From: Caulobacter ginsengisoli | Lineage (GTDB): Bacteria > Pseudomonadota > Alphaproteobacteria > Caulobacterales > Caulobacteraceae | Length of the DNA: 64,000 bases | Direction of reading: 5' to 3' | Assembly: GCF_030814835.1 (NCBI RefSeq) | Contig: NZ_JAUSVS010000009.1 | Span: 124,001-188,000 of the forward strand | Shown: in pieces, positions 1-7,844 of the stretch | How the letters are laid out: the number at the start of each line of letters is the position of its first letter | Position numbering within the stretch: position 1 is the first letter of the stretch | The notes under the pieces: generated by a model | The model's database searches: none | Told to the model about the DNA's origin: nothing | The model's input: only the letters and a program-made list of their open reading frames with translations | Translations under genes and position numbers: made by a program

Positions 1-22
1 TCAATTTGGCACGACCCGCCCG

Positions 23-1114
23 ATGGACCGTCCCAACCCCGGACGGGGCGGCGGTCTTGACGCCCTGCGCTTCCTGGCCTCGCTGCTGATCGTCCTCTAC
101 CACTATGGGACCCAGGCCCCGGTCCCGCTGGACCAGCTGCATCCGGTGTTCAGCCGCGGCTTCCTGGCTACCGACTTCTTCCTGATCCTGTCGGGCTACG
201 TGCTGGGCCAGGCCTATGGCGCCCAGGTGCTGTCCGGGCGGGTCGGGACCGTCCGCTTCGTGGTCAAGCGGGTGACCCGGCTGTGGCCGGGCCAGGCCAT
301 CATGCTGCTGGCCCTGGCGGTGGTGGTCGGGCTCTCGGCCCTGGCCGGGTTCGCGCCGGCCCATCCCGAGCATTTCACTCTACGGGCCTTCTGGATGCAG
401 CTGTTTCTGGTCCAGTCCCTGGGCGTTCCGGGCGGCGCAGGGTGGAACACGCCCAGCTGGTCGCTGTCGGCCCTGCTCGTCTGCTATGCGATCTTCCCGC
501 TCGCCTGGCGCTGGGTCAGTCGCGTCAGGGACACCGTCCTGCCGACGGCGCTCGCCCTGATCTCGGTGCTCAGCGGCGACCTGATCTGCCAGATGGTCCT
601 GGGCCACGCGATCAGCGACCTGCCGCTGCATCTGGGCATGTTGCGGGCCATGCCGCTGTTCCTGCTGGGCGTCTGCATCGCCCGCACGGTGCAGCAGGGC
701 GCTCCCTCGCTGCGCATCGCCAAGGACACCGCCTGGGCGTCGGCCGCGATCCTGGTCGTGCTGCAGCTGATCGGCCGGCTGGACATGGCCAGCATCGTCG
801 CCATCGCCGCCCTGGTGCTGGCCTGGGGCCGGCTGCCGGTCCGCAAGCCCTCGGCGACTATCGAGGCCGCCGCCAAGCTCAGCTTCGCCCTCTTCATCAC
901 CCACACCCTGTCGGGGCTGGTCTGGTTCGGGCTGGCAACGGTGGTGGAGCGATCCCTCCCGGCCTCGCCGGCCATCGGCTGGACGCTGTGGGCGCTGGCC
1001 TTCCCCTTCGCCATGGTCGTGGCGGGGCTGTTCCACCGCTATGTCGACAGTCCGCTGCAGGCCTTGATCGCGCCCTTGCTGGCGACCCGCCGTATACGGA
1101 CGGTCTCCGCCTAG
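23..1114 (+). CDS. Acyltransferase 3 family membrane protein
   Basis: A 363-residue polytopic membrane protein of the acyltransferase-3 (OafA/YrhL) family, which transfers acetyl or other acyl groups to extracytoplasmic sugars. The N-terminus carries the family hallmark: an Asp-Ala-Leu-Arg segment at about residues 13-16, followed in the first helix by the conserved His27 (LYHYG). About ten hydrophobic helices follow, and the length is normal for a single-domain member. The frame stays open upstream of ATG 23, but this start places the hallmark correctly. It converges on nadC with a 4-base overlap of the 3' ends. The acceptor (O-antigen, capsule or other glycan) cannot be told from sequence. 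Confidence 0.85.
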   Translation: MDRPNPGRGGGLDALRFLASLLIVLYHYGTQAPVPLDQLHPVFSRGFLATDFFLILSGYVLGQAYGAQVLSGRVGTVRFVVKRVTRLWPGQAIMLLALAVVVGLSALAGFAPAHPEHFTLRAFWMQLFLVQSLGVPGGAGWNTPSWSLSALLVCYAIFPLAWRWVSRVRDTVLPTALALISVLSGDLICQMVLGHAISDLPLHLGMLRAMPLFLLGVCIARTVQQGAPSLRIAKDTAWASAAILVVLQLIGRLDMASIVAIAALVLAWGRLPVRKPSATIEAAAKLSFALFITHTLSGLVWFGLATVVERSLPASPAIGWTLWALAFPFAMVVAGLFHRYVDSPLQALIAPLLATRRIRTVSA

Positions 1115-1953
1115 GCGACCGCGTCCAGCCCGACATCCAGGATCGGCGCCGAGTGGGTGAGGGCGCCGACGCTGATCACATCGACCCCGGTCTCGGCGAT
1201 ATCGACCACGGTGCTCAGGTCGACCCCACCCGAGGCCTCCAGCACCGCCCGACCCCGGGCGGCGGCGACGGCGATGCGCAGGTCGGCCAGGCTGAAATTG
1301 TCCAGCATGACCACATCGGGTCCCTCGGCCAGGGCCTCTTCCAGCTGTTCCAGCCGGTCGATCTCGACCTCGACCTTGACCAGATGACCGACGGCGGCGC
1401 GGGCGGCGCGCACCGCCGGCCCGACGCCCCCGCAGGCGGCGACATGGTTGTCCTTGATCAGCACCGCGTCATCCAGGCCGAAGCGATGGTTGCGCGCGCC
1501 GCCGAACCGCACGGCCATCTTCTCCAGGGCGCGCAGGCCGGGCGTGGTCTTGCGGGTGTCGGTGATCGCCGCCCCGGTATGGGCGACGGCGCGGACATAG
1601 GCGCGGGTCAGGGTGGCGATGCCGCTGAGCCGCTGGACGAAGTTGAGGGCCGTGCGCTCGGCGGTGAGAATCGCCCGGGCGTCGCCCTCGATGCGGGCCA
1701 GCAGGGCCCCAGTGGGCACGTCCTGGCCGTCGAAGGCCAGGGCCTCGTAGCTGCAGCCGCCGACCGCCTGGAAGGCCAGCCGCGCGCAGTCGAGGCCGGC
1801 GATCCGGCCCTCGCGGCGGGCGGCGATGACCGTGGTCATCCGGGTTCCGGCCGGGATGCAGGCCAGCGAGGTGATGTCGCCGGCCCGGCCGAGGTCCTCG
1901 GCGAGGGCCGCGCGGACCTGGGGCTCGATCATCAGGTCGGGCAGGGCGGTCAT
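1111..1953 (-). CDS. nadC: Nicotinate-nucleotide pyrophosphorylase (carboxylating)
   Basis: NadC (quinolinate phosphoribosyltransferase) converts quinolinate and PRPP to nicotinate mononucleotide, CO2 and pyrophosphate, the third step of de novo NAD synthesis. The 280-residue protein has the expected length. It shows family signatures TDTRKTTPGLR, NHRFGL, LIKDNH and the C-terminal EASGGV phosphate-binding segment. The ATG overlaps the stop of the upstream TetR gene as ATGA, implying translational coupling. It is separate from the nadA-nadB operon 1.2 kb away, although both lie on the minus strand. Function is secure; coupling to a TetR regulator is the unusual part. Confidence 0.96.
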   Translation of the reverse strand: MTALPDLMIEPQVRAALAEDLGRAGDITSLACIPAGTRMTTVIAARREGRIAGLDCARLAFQAVGGCSYEALAFDGQDVPTGALLARIEGDARAILTAERTALNFVQRLSGIATLTRAYVRAVAHTGAAITDTRKTTPGLRALEKMAVRFGGARNHRFGLDDAVLIKDNHVAACGGVGPAVRAARAAVGHLVKVEVEIDRLEQLEEALAEGPDVVMLDNFSLADLRIAVAAARGRAVLEASGGVDLSTVVDIAETGVDVISVGALTHSAPILDVGLDAVA

Positions 1954-2543
1954 GCAGGTCTCCCGGCCAGGAGGCCGCTGGTCAGGGTGCGCATGGCGGC
2001 GCGGACCTCGCGGCTGGCGGCCTGGGGATCGGCGGCGACGGCGATCCTCAGCGTGGCCTGCACGAAGCTGCCAAACAGCATGTGGGCCAGGGCCGCCACC
2101 TGCGCCTGGGGCAGGAGCCCGGCGTCGACCAGATGGCCCAGCGCATGGGCGATCAGAGCGATGCCGACCGGCTCCTGCAGGGCCATCCAGGCCTCGACCC
2201 CCAGCACGGCCGGTCCGTCGATCAACAGCATCTGGCGGACCTCTGGGGTCTCATAGATGTCGAGCCACTTGTCGCCGCCCGTGACGATCTCATCCAGGGC
2301 ATGGGTCCCGCCGGACATGGTCGCCGCGTCCACCTGCCAGCGCACGTCGGCCAGCACCGCCTCGCAGGCGGCGCGAAAGAGGTCGGTCTTGTCCTTGAAC
2401 TGATAATAGACCGCCCCCTTGGTCAGGCCGGCGGCGGCGGCCACCTCATCGACCGACACGGCCGCGAAGCCGTGTTCGGAAAACAGCCTGCGGGCCTGGG
2501 CGATCAGGCGATCGCGGTTGGTGAGGGCGGGTTGGGTTGACAT
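1950..2543 (-). CDS. TetR/AcrR family transcriptional regulator
   Basis: A 197-residue TetR-family repressor. The N-terminal helix-turn-helix is clear (IAQARRLFSEHG, then AAAAGLTKGAVYYQFKDK), followed by a helical ligand-binding domain. The frame is open upstream to 2906, but homology begins at MSTQPALTN, so the start is ATG 2543 or the adjacent ATG 2546. Two CATAC/GTATG inverted repeats lie just upstream, one over the start codon, suggesting autoregulation and control of the divergent membrane gene at 2605. The stop overlaps the nadC start (ATGA). The inducing ligand is unknown. Confidence 0.92.
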   Translation of the reverse strand: MSTQPALTNRDRLIAQARRLFSEHGFAAVSVDEVAAAAGLTKGAVYYQFKDKTDLFRAACEAVLADVRWQVDAATMSGGTHALDEIVTGGDKWLDIYETPEVRQMLLIDGPAVLGVEAWMALQEPVGIALIAHALGHLVDAGLLPQAQVAALAHMLFGSFVQATLRIAVAADPQAASREVRAAMRTLTSGLLAGRPA

Positions 2544-2579
2544 CATACCTTCAGTATGTTGGATCATACCCAAGGTATG
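2544..2579. promoter_or_regulatory. Twin inverted repeats, probable TetR operators
   Basis: Two 15-bp inverted repeats sit in the TetR/membrane-gene divergent region. CATACCTTCAGTATG (2544-2558) has 5-bp arms. CATACCCAAGGTATG (2565-2579) has 6-bp arms. The centres are 21 bp apart, two helical turns. The first covers the TetR start region; the second is 25 bp before the divergent GTG start. Assignment to this TetR protein is inference from position. Confidence 0.7.
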
Positions 2580-2604
2580 ACAAGCTGAAACGGGGAGCGC
2601 CGCC

Positions 2605-3198
2605 GTGAAGATCACCAATGCCCGCCTGGTCGGACTCGCGGCGATGGCGGCCGTGCTCATCGCGCTTACGGGCATGGCGCTGGCCGGTGGCTGGACCCGT
2701 GAGGGCGCCTTGATGGCGACCCGCCTGACCGCGCGCTGGTCGTTTCCCTGGTTCATGGCAGCCTGGATGGCCTCCTCGCTGGCGGCAGTGTGGCCGGGCG
2801 GCTGGCGGGCAGGCCTGCTGCGGCGGCGACGGGGCGTGGGTCTGGCCTTTGCCGCCAACCACGGCGTCCATCTGGTCTTTATCCTGATCTCGGCCTTCGT
2901 GTTCAATGTCGAGACGGCGCGAATTCAGATTCTGGGCGGCGGGTTCGGCTATCTGCTGATCGCCCTGATGGCGGCGACCTCGAACAACGCCTCGGTGCGG
3001 CTGCTGGGCCCCAAGCTCTGGCGAGTCCTGCACAGTGTCGGCGGTTGGGTGGTGCTGGGCATCTTCACCAACAGCTATGTGGGACGGCTGGACGGGAAGC
3101 CCTGGCTGGCCATCCCGGCGCTGGGCCTGATCGCCCTGGCCCTGGCGCTGCGCCTGGCCGCGTGGCTGGGCAGACGCCAACGGCTTCAGGCCGCCTGA
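2605..3198 (+). CDS. Ferric-reductase-like transmembrane protein
   Basis: A 197-residue integral membrane protein with about five to six hydrophobic helices. His86 and His89 (ANHGVHLVF) and His143 (WRVLHSVGGW) fall in helices in the pattern of b-type haem ligands in ferric-reductase-like/MsrQ-type domains. The start is GTG 2605 with a GGGGAG ribosome-binding site. It is divergent from the TetR gene and shares its operator region, so it is the likely regulated target. No flavin or NAD-binding domain is fused, so electrons would have to come from a partner. The substrate is unknown. Confidence 0.65.
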   Translation: MKITNARLVGLAAMAAVLIALTGMALAGGWTREGALMATRLTARWSFPWFMAAWMASSLAAVWPGGWRAGLLRRRRGVGLAFAANHGVHLVFILISAFVFNVETARIQILGGGFGYLLIALMAATSNNASVRLLGPKLWRVLHSVGGWVVLGIFTNSYVGRLDGKPWLAIPALGLIALALALRLAAWLGRRQRLQAA

Positions 3199-4703
3199 AC
3201 GCGCGGCGGGACGGCCGGCAGCGTGACGACGGTGTGGCGCGGCCAGTCGAGGGTCTGGGGATAGTCGGCGCGGAAATGCCCGCCCCGGCTCTCGCGCCGG
3301 GCCAGGGCCGCCTCGGCGACCAGGCCGGCGACGGTGAGGATGGGCCCCTCGCCATGGGCGGCCTTGAGATCGGCGACCAGGTTCAGCAGCCGCTTCAGGC
3401 CCTCGGCGTCACGCAGCACGCCGGCGTCGCGGCTCATGGCCTGGCGCAGGATCTGCAGCGCCGCGTCCGGCAGGTCCGGGGCAGGCGCGACCGGCAGCGG
3501 CGCGGTGCGGGGCGTCTGAACTTCGCGCATGTCGCGGCCGGCCCGGGCGCCGAACACCGCCGCCTCCAGCAGGCTGTTGGAGGCCAGGCGGTTGGCGCCG
3601 TGCACGCCGGTCGAGGCGCATTCGCCCGCCGCCCAGAGCCCCGCCAGGCTGGTGCGGCCGGTCAGGTCCGTGGCGACGCCGCCCATGTGGTAGTGGCAGG
3701 CCGGCACGACCGGGATTGGCATGACGCGCGGATCGATGCCGGCCGCCATGCAGGCGGCGAACACGGCCGGGAACTCATGCGGGAATTCCTCGCCGACGGC
3801 CTCGCGGGCGTCGAGGAAGGCGCCGCGGCCGGCGGCGCGCTCGGCATGGATAGCCCGGGCGACCATGTCGCGGGGGCCCAACTCGGCGGCCTCGGCATAG
3901 TGGGCCATGAAGGCCGTGCCGTCGGTGTTGACCAGTTTGGCGCCCTCGCCGCGCAGGGCCTCGGTGGCCAGGGGGGCGGGGTCGGCGCCGATGTCGATGG
4001 CGGTGGGGTGGAACTGCACGAACTCCGGATCGACGATCCGGGCCCCGGCCAGGGCGGCCAGGCCCAGGCCCACGCCCTGGGCGGCGGCCGGGGTGGTGGT
4101 CACCGCATAGAGGCCGCCAATGCCGCCGGTGGCCAGCAGGGTGGCGGGGGCGAGGATTTCGGTGAGGCGCCCGGCGCTCTCGGCCAGCACGCCGCGCACC
4201 GCGCCCTGGCTGTCCTGGATCAGGCCGCGCAGGCGCGCATCCTCGCGGACCTGGATGTGCGGGGCGGCGCGGACGGCGGCGATGACCGCCTGCATGATCT
4301 TGGCGCCGGCCTGGTCGCCGCCGACCCGGGCGATCCGGGGACGGCCGTGGGCGGCCTCCAGGCCCTGGGAAAAGCCGCCGTCGGGGTCGCGGTTGAAGGG
4401 CGCGCCCAGGGCGGCCAGGGCGCGGACGGCGTCCGGCCCCTCCCCGGTGAGCAGCCTGGCGGCGGCCGGATCGACCAGGCCGGCGCCGGCGGTGATGGTG
4501 TCGGCGGCGTGCAGGGCGGGGCTGTCATCTTCGCTCAGCGCGGCGGCCATGCCGCCCTGGGCCCAGGCCGAGGCGCAGGCTTGGCCCAGCGGCGCGGGGC
4601 TCAGCACCAGCACAGGGCGCGGGGCGGCGGCCAGGGCGGCGGTCAGGCCGGCCAGCCCGGCCCCGACGATCAGCACCCCGTCGTGATGGATCTGCTCTCT
4701 CAT
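3186..4703 (-). CDS. nadB: L-aspartate oxidase
   Basis: NadB oxidises L-aspartate to iminoaspartate with FAD, the first step of de novo NAD synthesis, and feeds NadA. From ATG 4703 (MREQIHHDG) the protein is 505 residues. It has an N-terminal dinucleotide-binding GAGLAGL, QGGMAAA, HFHPT-type FVQFHPTA, and the ECASTGVHGANRLASNSLLE signature of the succinate-dehydrogenase/NadB flavoprotein family. The frame is open further upstream but that extension lacks homology. The start overlaps the stop of the 66-aa gene (ATGA). The gene ends convergently, overlapping the 3' end of the 2605 gene by 13 bases. Confidence 0.96.
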   Translation of the reverse strand: MREQIHHDGVLIVGAGLAGLTAALAAAPRPVLVLSPAPLGQACASAWAQGGMAAALSEDDSPALHAADTITAGAGLVDPAAARLLTGEGPDAVRALAALGAPFNRDPDGGFSQGLEAAHGRPRIARVGGDQAGAKIMQAVIAAVRAAPHIQVREDARLRGLIQDSQGAVRGVLAESAGRLTEILAPATLLATGGIGGLYAVTTTPAAAQGVGLGLAALAGARIVDPEFVQFHPTAIDIGADPAPLATEALRGEGAKLVNTDGTAFMAHYAEAAELGPRDMVARAIHAERAAGRGAFLDAREAVGEEFPHEFPAVFAACMAAGIDPRVMPIPVVPACHYHMGGVATDLTGRTSLAGLWAAGECASTGVHGANRLASNSLLEAAVFGARAGRDMREVQTPRTAPLPVAPAPDLPDAALQILRQAMSRDAGVLRDAEGLKRLLNLVADLKAAHGEGPILTVAGLVAEAALARRESRGGHFRADYPQTLDWPRHTVVTLPAVPPRVQAA

Positions 4704-4900
4704 CGCAGTTCCGCCGCGGCGGCCTCCGGGTCGGCGACGAACATGGCGTCGAAGGCCTCCTGCAGGTGGCAGCCATGGCGGATAAGCCACTCGACCACTT
4801 CGCGGGCGTCCATCGGCATCAGGCAGGCCTTGGCCTTGCCCACTTCCGGCGGGGTGGCGCGGACCATGTAGCGGCCCGCCAGCTTGGTGATGTGGATCAT
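4700..4900 (-). CDS. Small conserved-context protein in the nad operon
   Basis: A 66-residue acidic cytoplasmic protein that I do not recognise. It starts MIHITKLAGRYMV and contains a helical segment around DAREVVEWLIRHGCHLQEAFDAMF. It lies between the macro-domain gene (16-base gap) and nadB, overlapping the nadB start as ATGA. The coupling and tight spacing argue for a real gene. A regulatory or chaperone role toward NadB or NadA is possible but not shown by any motif. Confidence 0.7.
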   Translation of the reverse strand: MIHITKLAGRYMVRATPPEVGKAKACLMPMDAREVVEWLIRHGCHLQEAFDAMFVADPEAAAAELR

Positions 4901-4916
4901 GGGCAGGATCCTTCTT

Positions 4917-5426
4917 TCAGACGTGGGCGAGAGCCTCGCGATGGCGTTGGGCGGTGGGCTCGTCGAAACAGCAGAGGGTGACGGCCTTCAGGCCGGGGGC
5001 GGACTTCAGGAACCCGGCCACCGTGCGGATGGCGACCTGGGCGGCCTGGTCGACGGGATAGCGGTAGACGCCGGTCGAGATGGCCGGGAAGGCGATGGTC
5101 TCGACGCCATTCTCCACAGCGACCTCGAGCGAGCGGCGATAGCAGCTGGCCAGCAGCTCGGCCTCGCCCTCGCCGCCGCCCTGCCAGATCGGGCCGACGG
5201 TATGGATGACGTAGCGGGCCGGCAGGTTGAACCCGGGCGTGATCTTAGCCTCGCCCGTGGCGCAGCCGCCCAGCGGGCGACAGGCGGCCAGCAGCTCTGG
5301 TCCCGCCGCGCGATGGATGGCCCCGTCGACGCCGCCGCCGCCCAGCAGGCTGGTGTTGGCGGCGTTGACGATGGCGTCGACGTCGAGGCGGGTGATGTCG
5401 CCGACGACGATCTCCACGCGGTCCAT
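4917..5426 (-). CDS. Macro-domain ADP-ribose-binding protein
   Basis: A 169-residue stand-alone macro domain of the YmdB/O-acetyl-ADP-ribose deacetylase type. It begins [35 protein letters not shown], the ADP-ribose pocket signature, followed by [17 protein letters not shown] and [13 protein letters not shown]. Such proteins hydrolyse O-acetyl-ADP-ribose or remove ADP-ribose from proteins. Its ATG overlaps the nadA stop by one base (TGATG), so it is probably co-translated with nadA. That placement links ADP-ribose turnover to NAD synthesis. The exact substrate is not determined. Confidence 0.92.
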   Translation of the reverse strand: MDRVEIVVGDITRLDVDAIVNAANTSLLGGGGVDGAIHRAAGPELLAACRPLGGCATGEAKITPGFNLPARYVIHTVGPIWQGGGEGEAELLASCYRRSLEVAVENGVETIAFPAISTGVYRYPVDQAAQVAIRTVAGFLKSAPGLKAVTLCCFDEPTAQRHREALAHV

Positions 5427-6508
5427 CAGATCAGCTCCACATCGACATGATGGCGCGCCTTGACCAGGTCATAGCGGGCCGGCTCGGCGGGCGGCGGCAG
5501 GTCGATCATCCGCTGCACGGCCAGACGGGCGCGGGCGGCCAGGGCCGGCTCGACGATGACCTCGTGACGGCCGGTCAGCAGGGCGTCGCGGATGTTTTCC
5601 AGGGTGATCCGCTTCATGTGCGGGCAGAGGTTGCAGGGCCCGACGAACTGGGTGCCCGGATGGTCGATGGCGACGTTGGAGGCCATCGAGCACTCGGTGA
5701 TCAGCACCACCCGGCGGGGCTTGCGGGTGGCCACATAGTCGCTCATCGCGGCCGTGGAGCCGGCGAAGTCGGCGGCGCGCAGCACCTCCTCGGGACACTC
5801 GGGGTGTGCCAGGATCTCGGCGTCCGGCCAGGCGTCGCGCATCTCGGCGATGTCGCCGGCGGTGAAGCGCTCATGCACCTCGCAGCGGCCCTGCCAGGCG
5901 ATGATCTTCACATCGGTCTGGGCGGCGACATTGCGGGCCAGGAACTCGTCGGGGATCAGGATGACCCGGTCGACGCCCCACTGGCGGGCGGCCCATTCGA
6001 CCACCTGCACGGCGTTGGCGCTGGTGCAGCAGATGTCGGTCTCGGCCTTCACCTCGGCGGTGGTGTTGACATAGGTGACCACCGGCAGGCCCGGATAGCG
6101 CTGCTTGATCAGCCGCACGTCCGCGCCCGTGATGGAGGAGGCCAGTGAGCAGCCGGCCCGCAGGTCGGGGATCAGCACGGTCTTGTCGGGACAGAGCACC
6201 TTGGAGGTCTCGGCCATGAAGTGGACGCCGGCCTGGACGATGATCCTGGCGTCGGTGCGGGCCGCCTCTCTGGCCAGGCCCAGGCTGTCGCCGACGAAGT
6301 CGCCCACGCCGTGGAAGATTTCCGGGGTCATGTAGTTGTGGGCCAGGATGACGGCCTGTTTCTCGGCCTTGAGCGCATTGATCTCGGCGATCAGCGGGGC
6401 GTGCAGCCGCCATTCCAGCGGCGTGACCTTGTCGCTCAGCCTGGCCCATATCGCGGCCGTGGCGGCTTCGACCTCGGGGGTGAAGGCGGCGGTGGAACCA
6501 TCGGCCAT
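5426..6508 (-). CDS. nadA: Quinolinate synthase
   Basis: NadA condenses iminoaspartate with dihydroxyacetone phosphate to quinolinate using a [4Fe-4S] cluster. The 360-residue protein has the three expected cluster cysteines: Cys120 (RAGCSLA), Cys209 (GRCEVHE) and Cys295 (CNLCPHM). It also has [16 protein letters not shown] and CCTSANA. It is the first gene of the operon nadA, macro domain, 66-aa protein, nadB. An AGGAGG ribosome-binding site lies just before the start. A perfect 17-bp palindrome sits 22 bp upstream of the ATG and a second copy lies further up. Confidence 0.97.
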   Translation of the reverse strand: MADGSTAAFTPEVEAATAAIWARLSDKVTPLEWRLHAPLIAEINALKAEKQAVILAHNYMTPEIFHGVGDFVGDSLGLAREAARTDARIIVQAGVHFMAETSKVLCPDKTVLIPDLRAGCSLASSITGADVRLIKQRYPGLPVVTYVNTTAEVKAETDICCTSANAVQVVEWAARQWGVDRVILIPDEFLARNVAAQTDVKIIAWQGRCEVHERFTAGDIAEMRDAWPDAEILAHPECPEEVLRAADFAGSTAAMSDYVATRKPRRVVLITECSMASNVAIDHPGTQFVGPCNLCPHMKRITLENIRDALLTGRHEVIVEPALAARARLAVQRMIDLPPPAEPARYDLVKARHHVDVELI

Positions 6509-6527
6509 CTCGTCCTCCTCAGGCTCC

Positions 6528-6548
6528 TTATGCTCACCTTGAGCATTT
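6528..6548. promoter_or_regulatory. Palindromic operator 1 upstream of nadA
   Basis: ATGCTCA-CCT-TGAGCAT at 6530-6546 is a perfect 7-bp inverted repeat. Flanking TT and TT nearly extend it to 9 bp per arm. It is 22 bp from the nadA start, next to the ribosome-binding site, a position suited to repression. A NadQ-type repressor of alphaproteobacterial nad genes is the natural candidate, but that assignment is inferred. Confidence 0.75.
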
Positions 6549-6591
6549 CTGGGGCCTCAAAAAGGCCGGGCGGCGGACCGCTCCGGCGGCT

Positions 6592-6614
6592 CTTATGCTA
6601 AATATGAGCATAAG
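6592..6614. promoter_or_regulatory. Palindromic operator 2 upstream of nadA
   Basis: CTTATGCT-N7-AGCATAAG is a perfect 8-bp inverted repeat. Its 17-bp core at 6595-6611 matches operator 1 except for the two bases flanking the spacer. The centres of the two sites are 65 bp apart. It may also affect the divergent gene starting at 6729. Confidence 0.75.
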
Positions 6615-6728
6615 GGCTGAGTGCTATGTAGACCCCAGATTGGGGCAGGGCAAGGGGCGTGTGACGTTTTCTTTGCGGCGCCGGGCCTATACCCGTCGAA
6701 TGGGAATACCTCTCCGGAGCGCGGAACA

Positions 6729-6941
6729 ATGGAAACGGTCTATGACCTGTGGTTTGAGCGCGAATATCCCGATCGCGAGGATACCGAACTTCACATCGGC
6801 ATCTACGCTACCGAGGCTGATGCGAAGCGGGCCATCGCAAGCCTGGTCGGCCAGCCAGGGTTCCGTGACTATCCAGAGGGTTTCCAGATCCATCCGACCA
6901 AGCTGGGCCGCACCGGTTGGCTGGAGGGGTTCGTTTCATAG
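6729..6941 (+). CDS. Small DUF7336-like protein
   Basis: A 70-residue protein starting METVYDLWFERE. It has the layout of small DUF7336-like proteins: a YDLWFE-type first strand, LHIGIYATEADAKRAIASL, then a PGFRDYPEGFQI segment and a terminal WLEGF. The frame is open upstream, but ATG 6729 matches the expected domain boundary. It is divergent from nadA. Members of this family are of unknown function and are sometimes found in toxin-immunity settings; no such partner is visible here. Confidence 0.7.
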   Translation: METVYDLWFEREYPDREDTELHIGIYATEADAKRAIASLVGQPGFRDYPEGFQIHPTKLGRTGWLEGFVS

Positions 6942-7007
6942 TGAACCTGCAGGCCGCTTTTTGCTGCGGCGGTTGTGCTGGGCGGCCTCTCTGGCTATCA
7001 CCCGGCC

Positions 7008-7265
7008 ATGACCGACCAACTTCCCGCCGACCTGCCTGACCGCCTCTGCGCCAGCCCCGGCAGCCCCTATTACGACGCCGACCTGCTGGAACGCGGCGTC
7101 GGCGTGCGCTTCAACGGCGCCGACAAGACCAATGTCGAGGAATATTGCGTCAGCGAGGGCTGGGTGCGGCTCAGCGTCGGCAAGGCCGTCGACCGCAAGG
7201 GCAACCCGATGACCGTCAAGCTGCAGGGGACGGTCGAGCCCTATTGGCGCGAGGCCGAGGCTTAA
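7008..7265 (+). CDS. DUF3297 family protein
   Basis: An 85-residue protein from ATG 7008 (MTDQLPADLPDRL). It matches the DUF3297 family in length and pattern: SPYYDADLLERGVGVRFNG, then NVEEYCVSEGWVRLSVGKAVDRKGNPMTVKLQGTVEPYW. The family is conserved in proteobacteria and is often mislabelled glutathione peroxidase; no redox motif is visible, and the function is unknown. An ORF extension upstream to 6975 adds only 11 residues without homology. It is followed by a repeat element. Confidence 0.85.
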   Translation: MTDQLPADLPDRLCASPGSPYYDADLLERGVGVRFNGADKTNVEEYCVSEGWVRLSVGKAVDRKGNPMTVKLQGTVEPYWREAEA

Positions 7266-7275
7266 GACCTAGATC

Positions 7276-7450
7276 TTTCCTCCCCGCGCAGCGGGGGAGG
7301 TGGCCGCCGAAGGCGGACGGAGGGGGCGAGGGCCGTGCGCCTGATCCTTCTGAGTCCGCTCCGTACCAGCCTTCCACCGCCGTGAGCGCGGTCGCCCCCT
7401 CCACCACGCCTTCGGCGCGGTCCCCCTCCCCCGCTTCGCGGGGAGGAAAA
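7276..7450. repeat. Intergenic inverted-arm repeat, element A
   Basis: This 175-bp element fills the gap between two convergent genes. The left arm (7276-7329) and right arm (7392-7450, reverse complement) are near copies. Each carries a hairpin of the form CCTCCCCGC/GCGGGGGAGG and a CCGAAGG box, and ends in GGAGGGGGCGA. It is REP/BIME-like, non-coding, and may act as a bidirectional terminator. It is related to the elements at 10693 and 17249. Confidence 0.8.
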
Positions 7451-7451
7451 G

Positions 7452-7748
7452 TCAGACGCCTTCGACGATGATCACCCGGTAGTCGGCGCCCTTCAGCCGG
7501 TGGACCAGGGCCTCCTGATAGGCCGGGCTGTCGTACCAGGCGCGGGCCGCATCGACGGAATCGAACTTCAGCACCACCGTGCCCTCGGCGGGCGGGCCTT
7601 CGAGCACCTGCTGGGCGCCGTAGAAGGCCAGGGGGACGATGTTGTGCGGACCGCGCGCCTTGGGGGCCAGTTGGCGGTACTGCTCGAATTCGTCGGGGTC
7701 GGTCATCCGCTCGCGGATCATCACGACATAGGCTGGCTTGGCGGACAT
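7452..7748 (-). CDS. DUF1330 domain-containing protein
   Basis: A 98-residue ferredoxin-like alpha/beta barrel protein of the DUF1330 family. It runs from MSAKPAYVVMIRE through the conserved GGARAxxLEG-equivalent region (YGAQQVLEGPP), VVLKFDSVDAARAWYDSPAYQEAL and a C-terminal RVIIVEGV. ATG 7748 gives the family's usual length and has no homology upstream of it. The function is unknown; the fold resembles dimeric alpha-beta barrel oxygenases and isomerases. It is convergent with the DUF3297 gene across element A. Confidence 0.88.
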   Translation of the reverse strand: MSAKPAYVVMIRERMTDPDEFEQYRQLAPKARGPHNIVPLAFYGAQQVLEGPPAEGTVVLKFDSVDAARAWYDSPAYQEALVHRLKGADYRVIIVEGV

Positions 7749-7844
7749 GGCTGACTCCTTGGCCGGCCAGTGGGCCGCGATTCTCGACGGGGCGACAGAC
7801 CGATGGCTTTCGCCTAGCGTCTGGCCTGCTGAGGGAGTCGCGGG

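Noticed and set aside
2790..4871. A 693-codon plus-strand frame over nadB
   Set aside because: Gly/Ala/Arg-rich shadow across nadB and part of the 2605 membrane gene with no recognisable feature.
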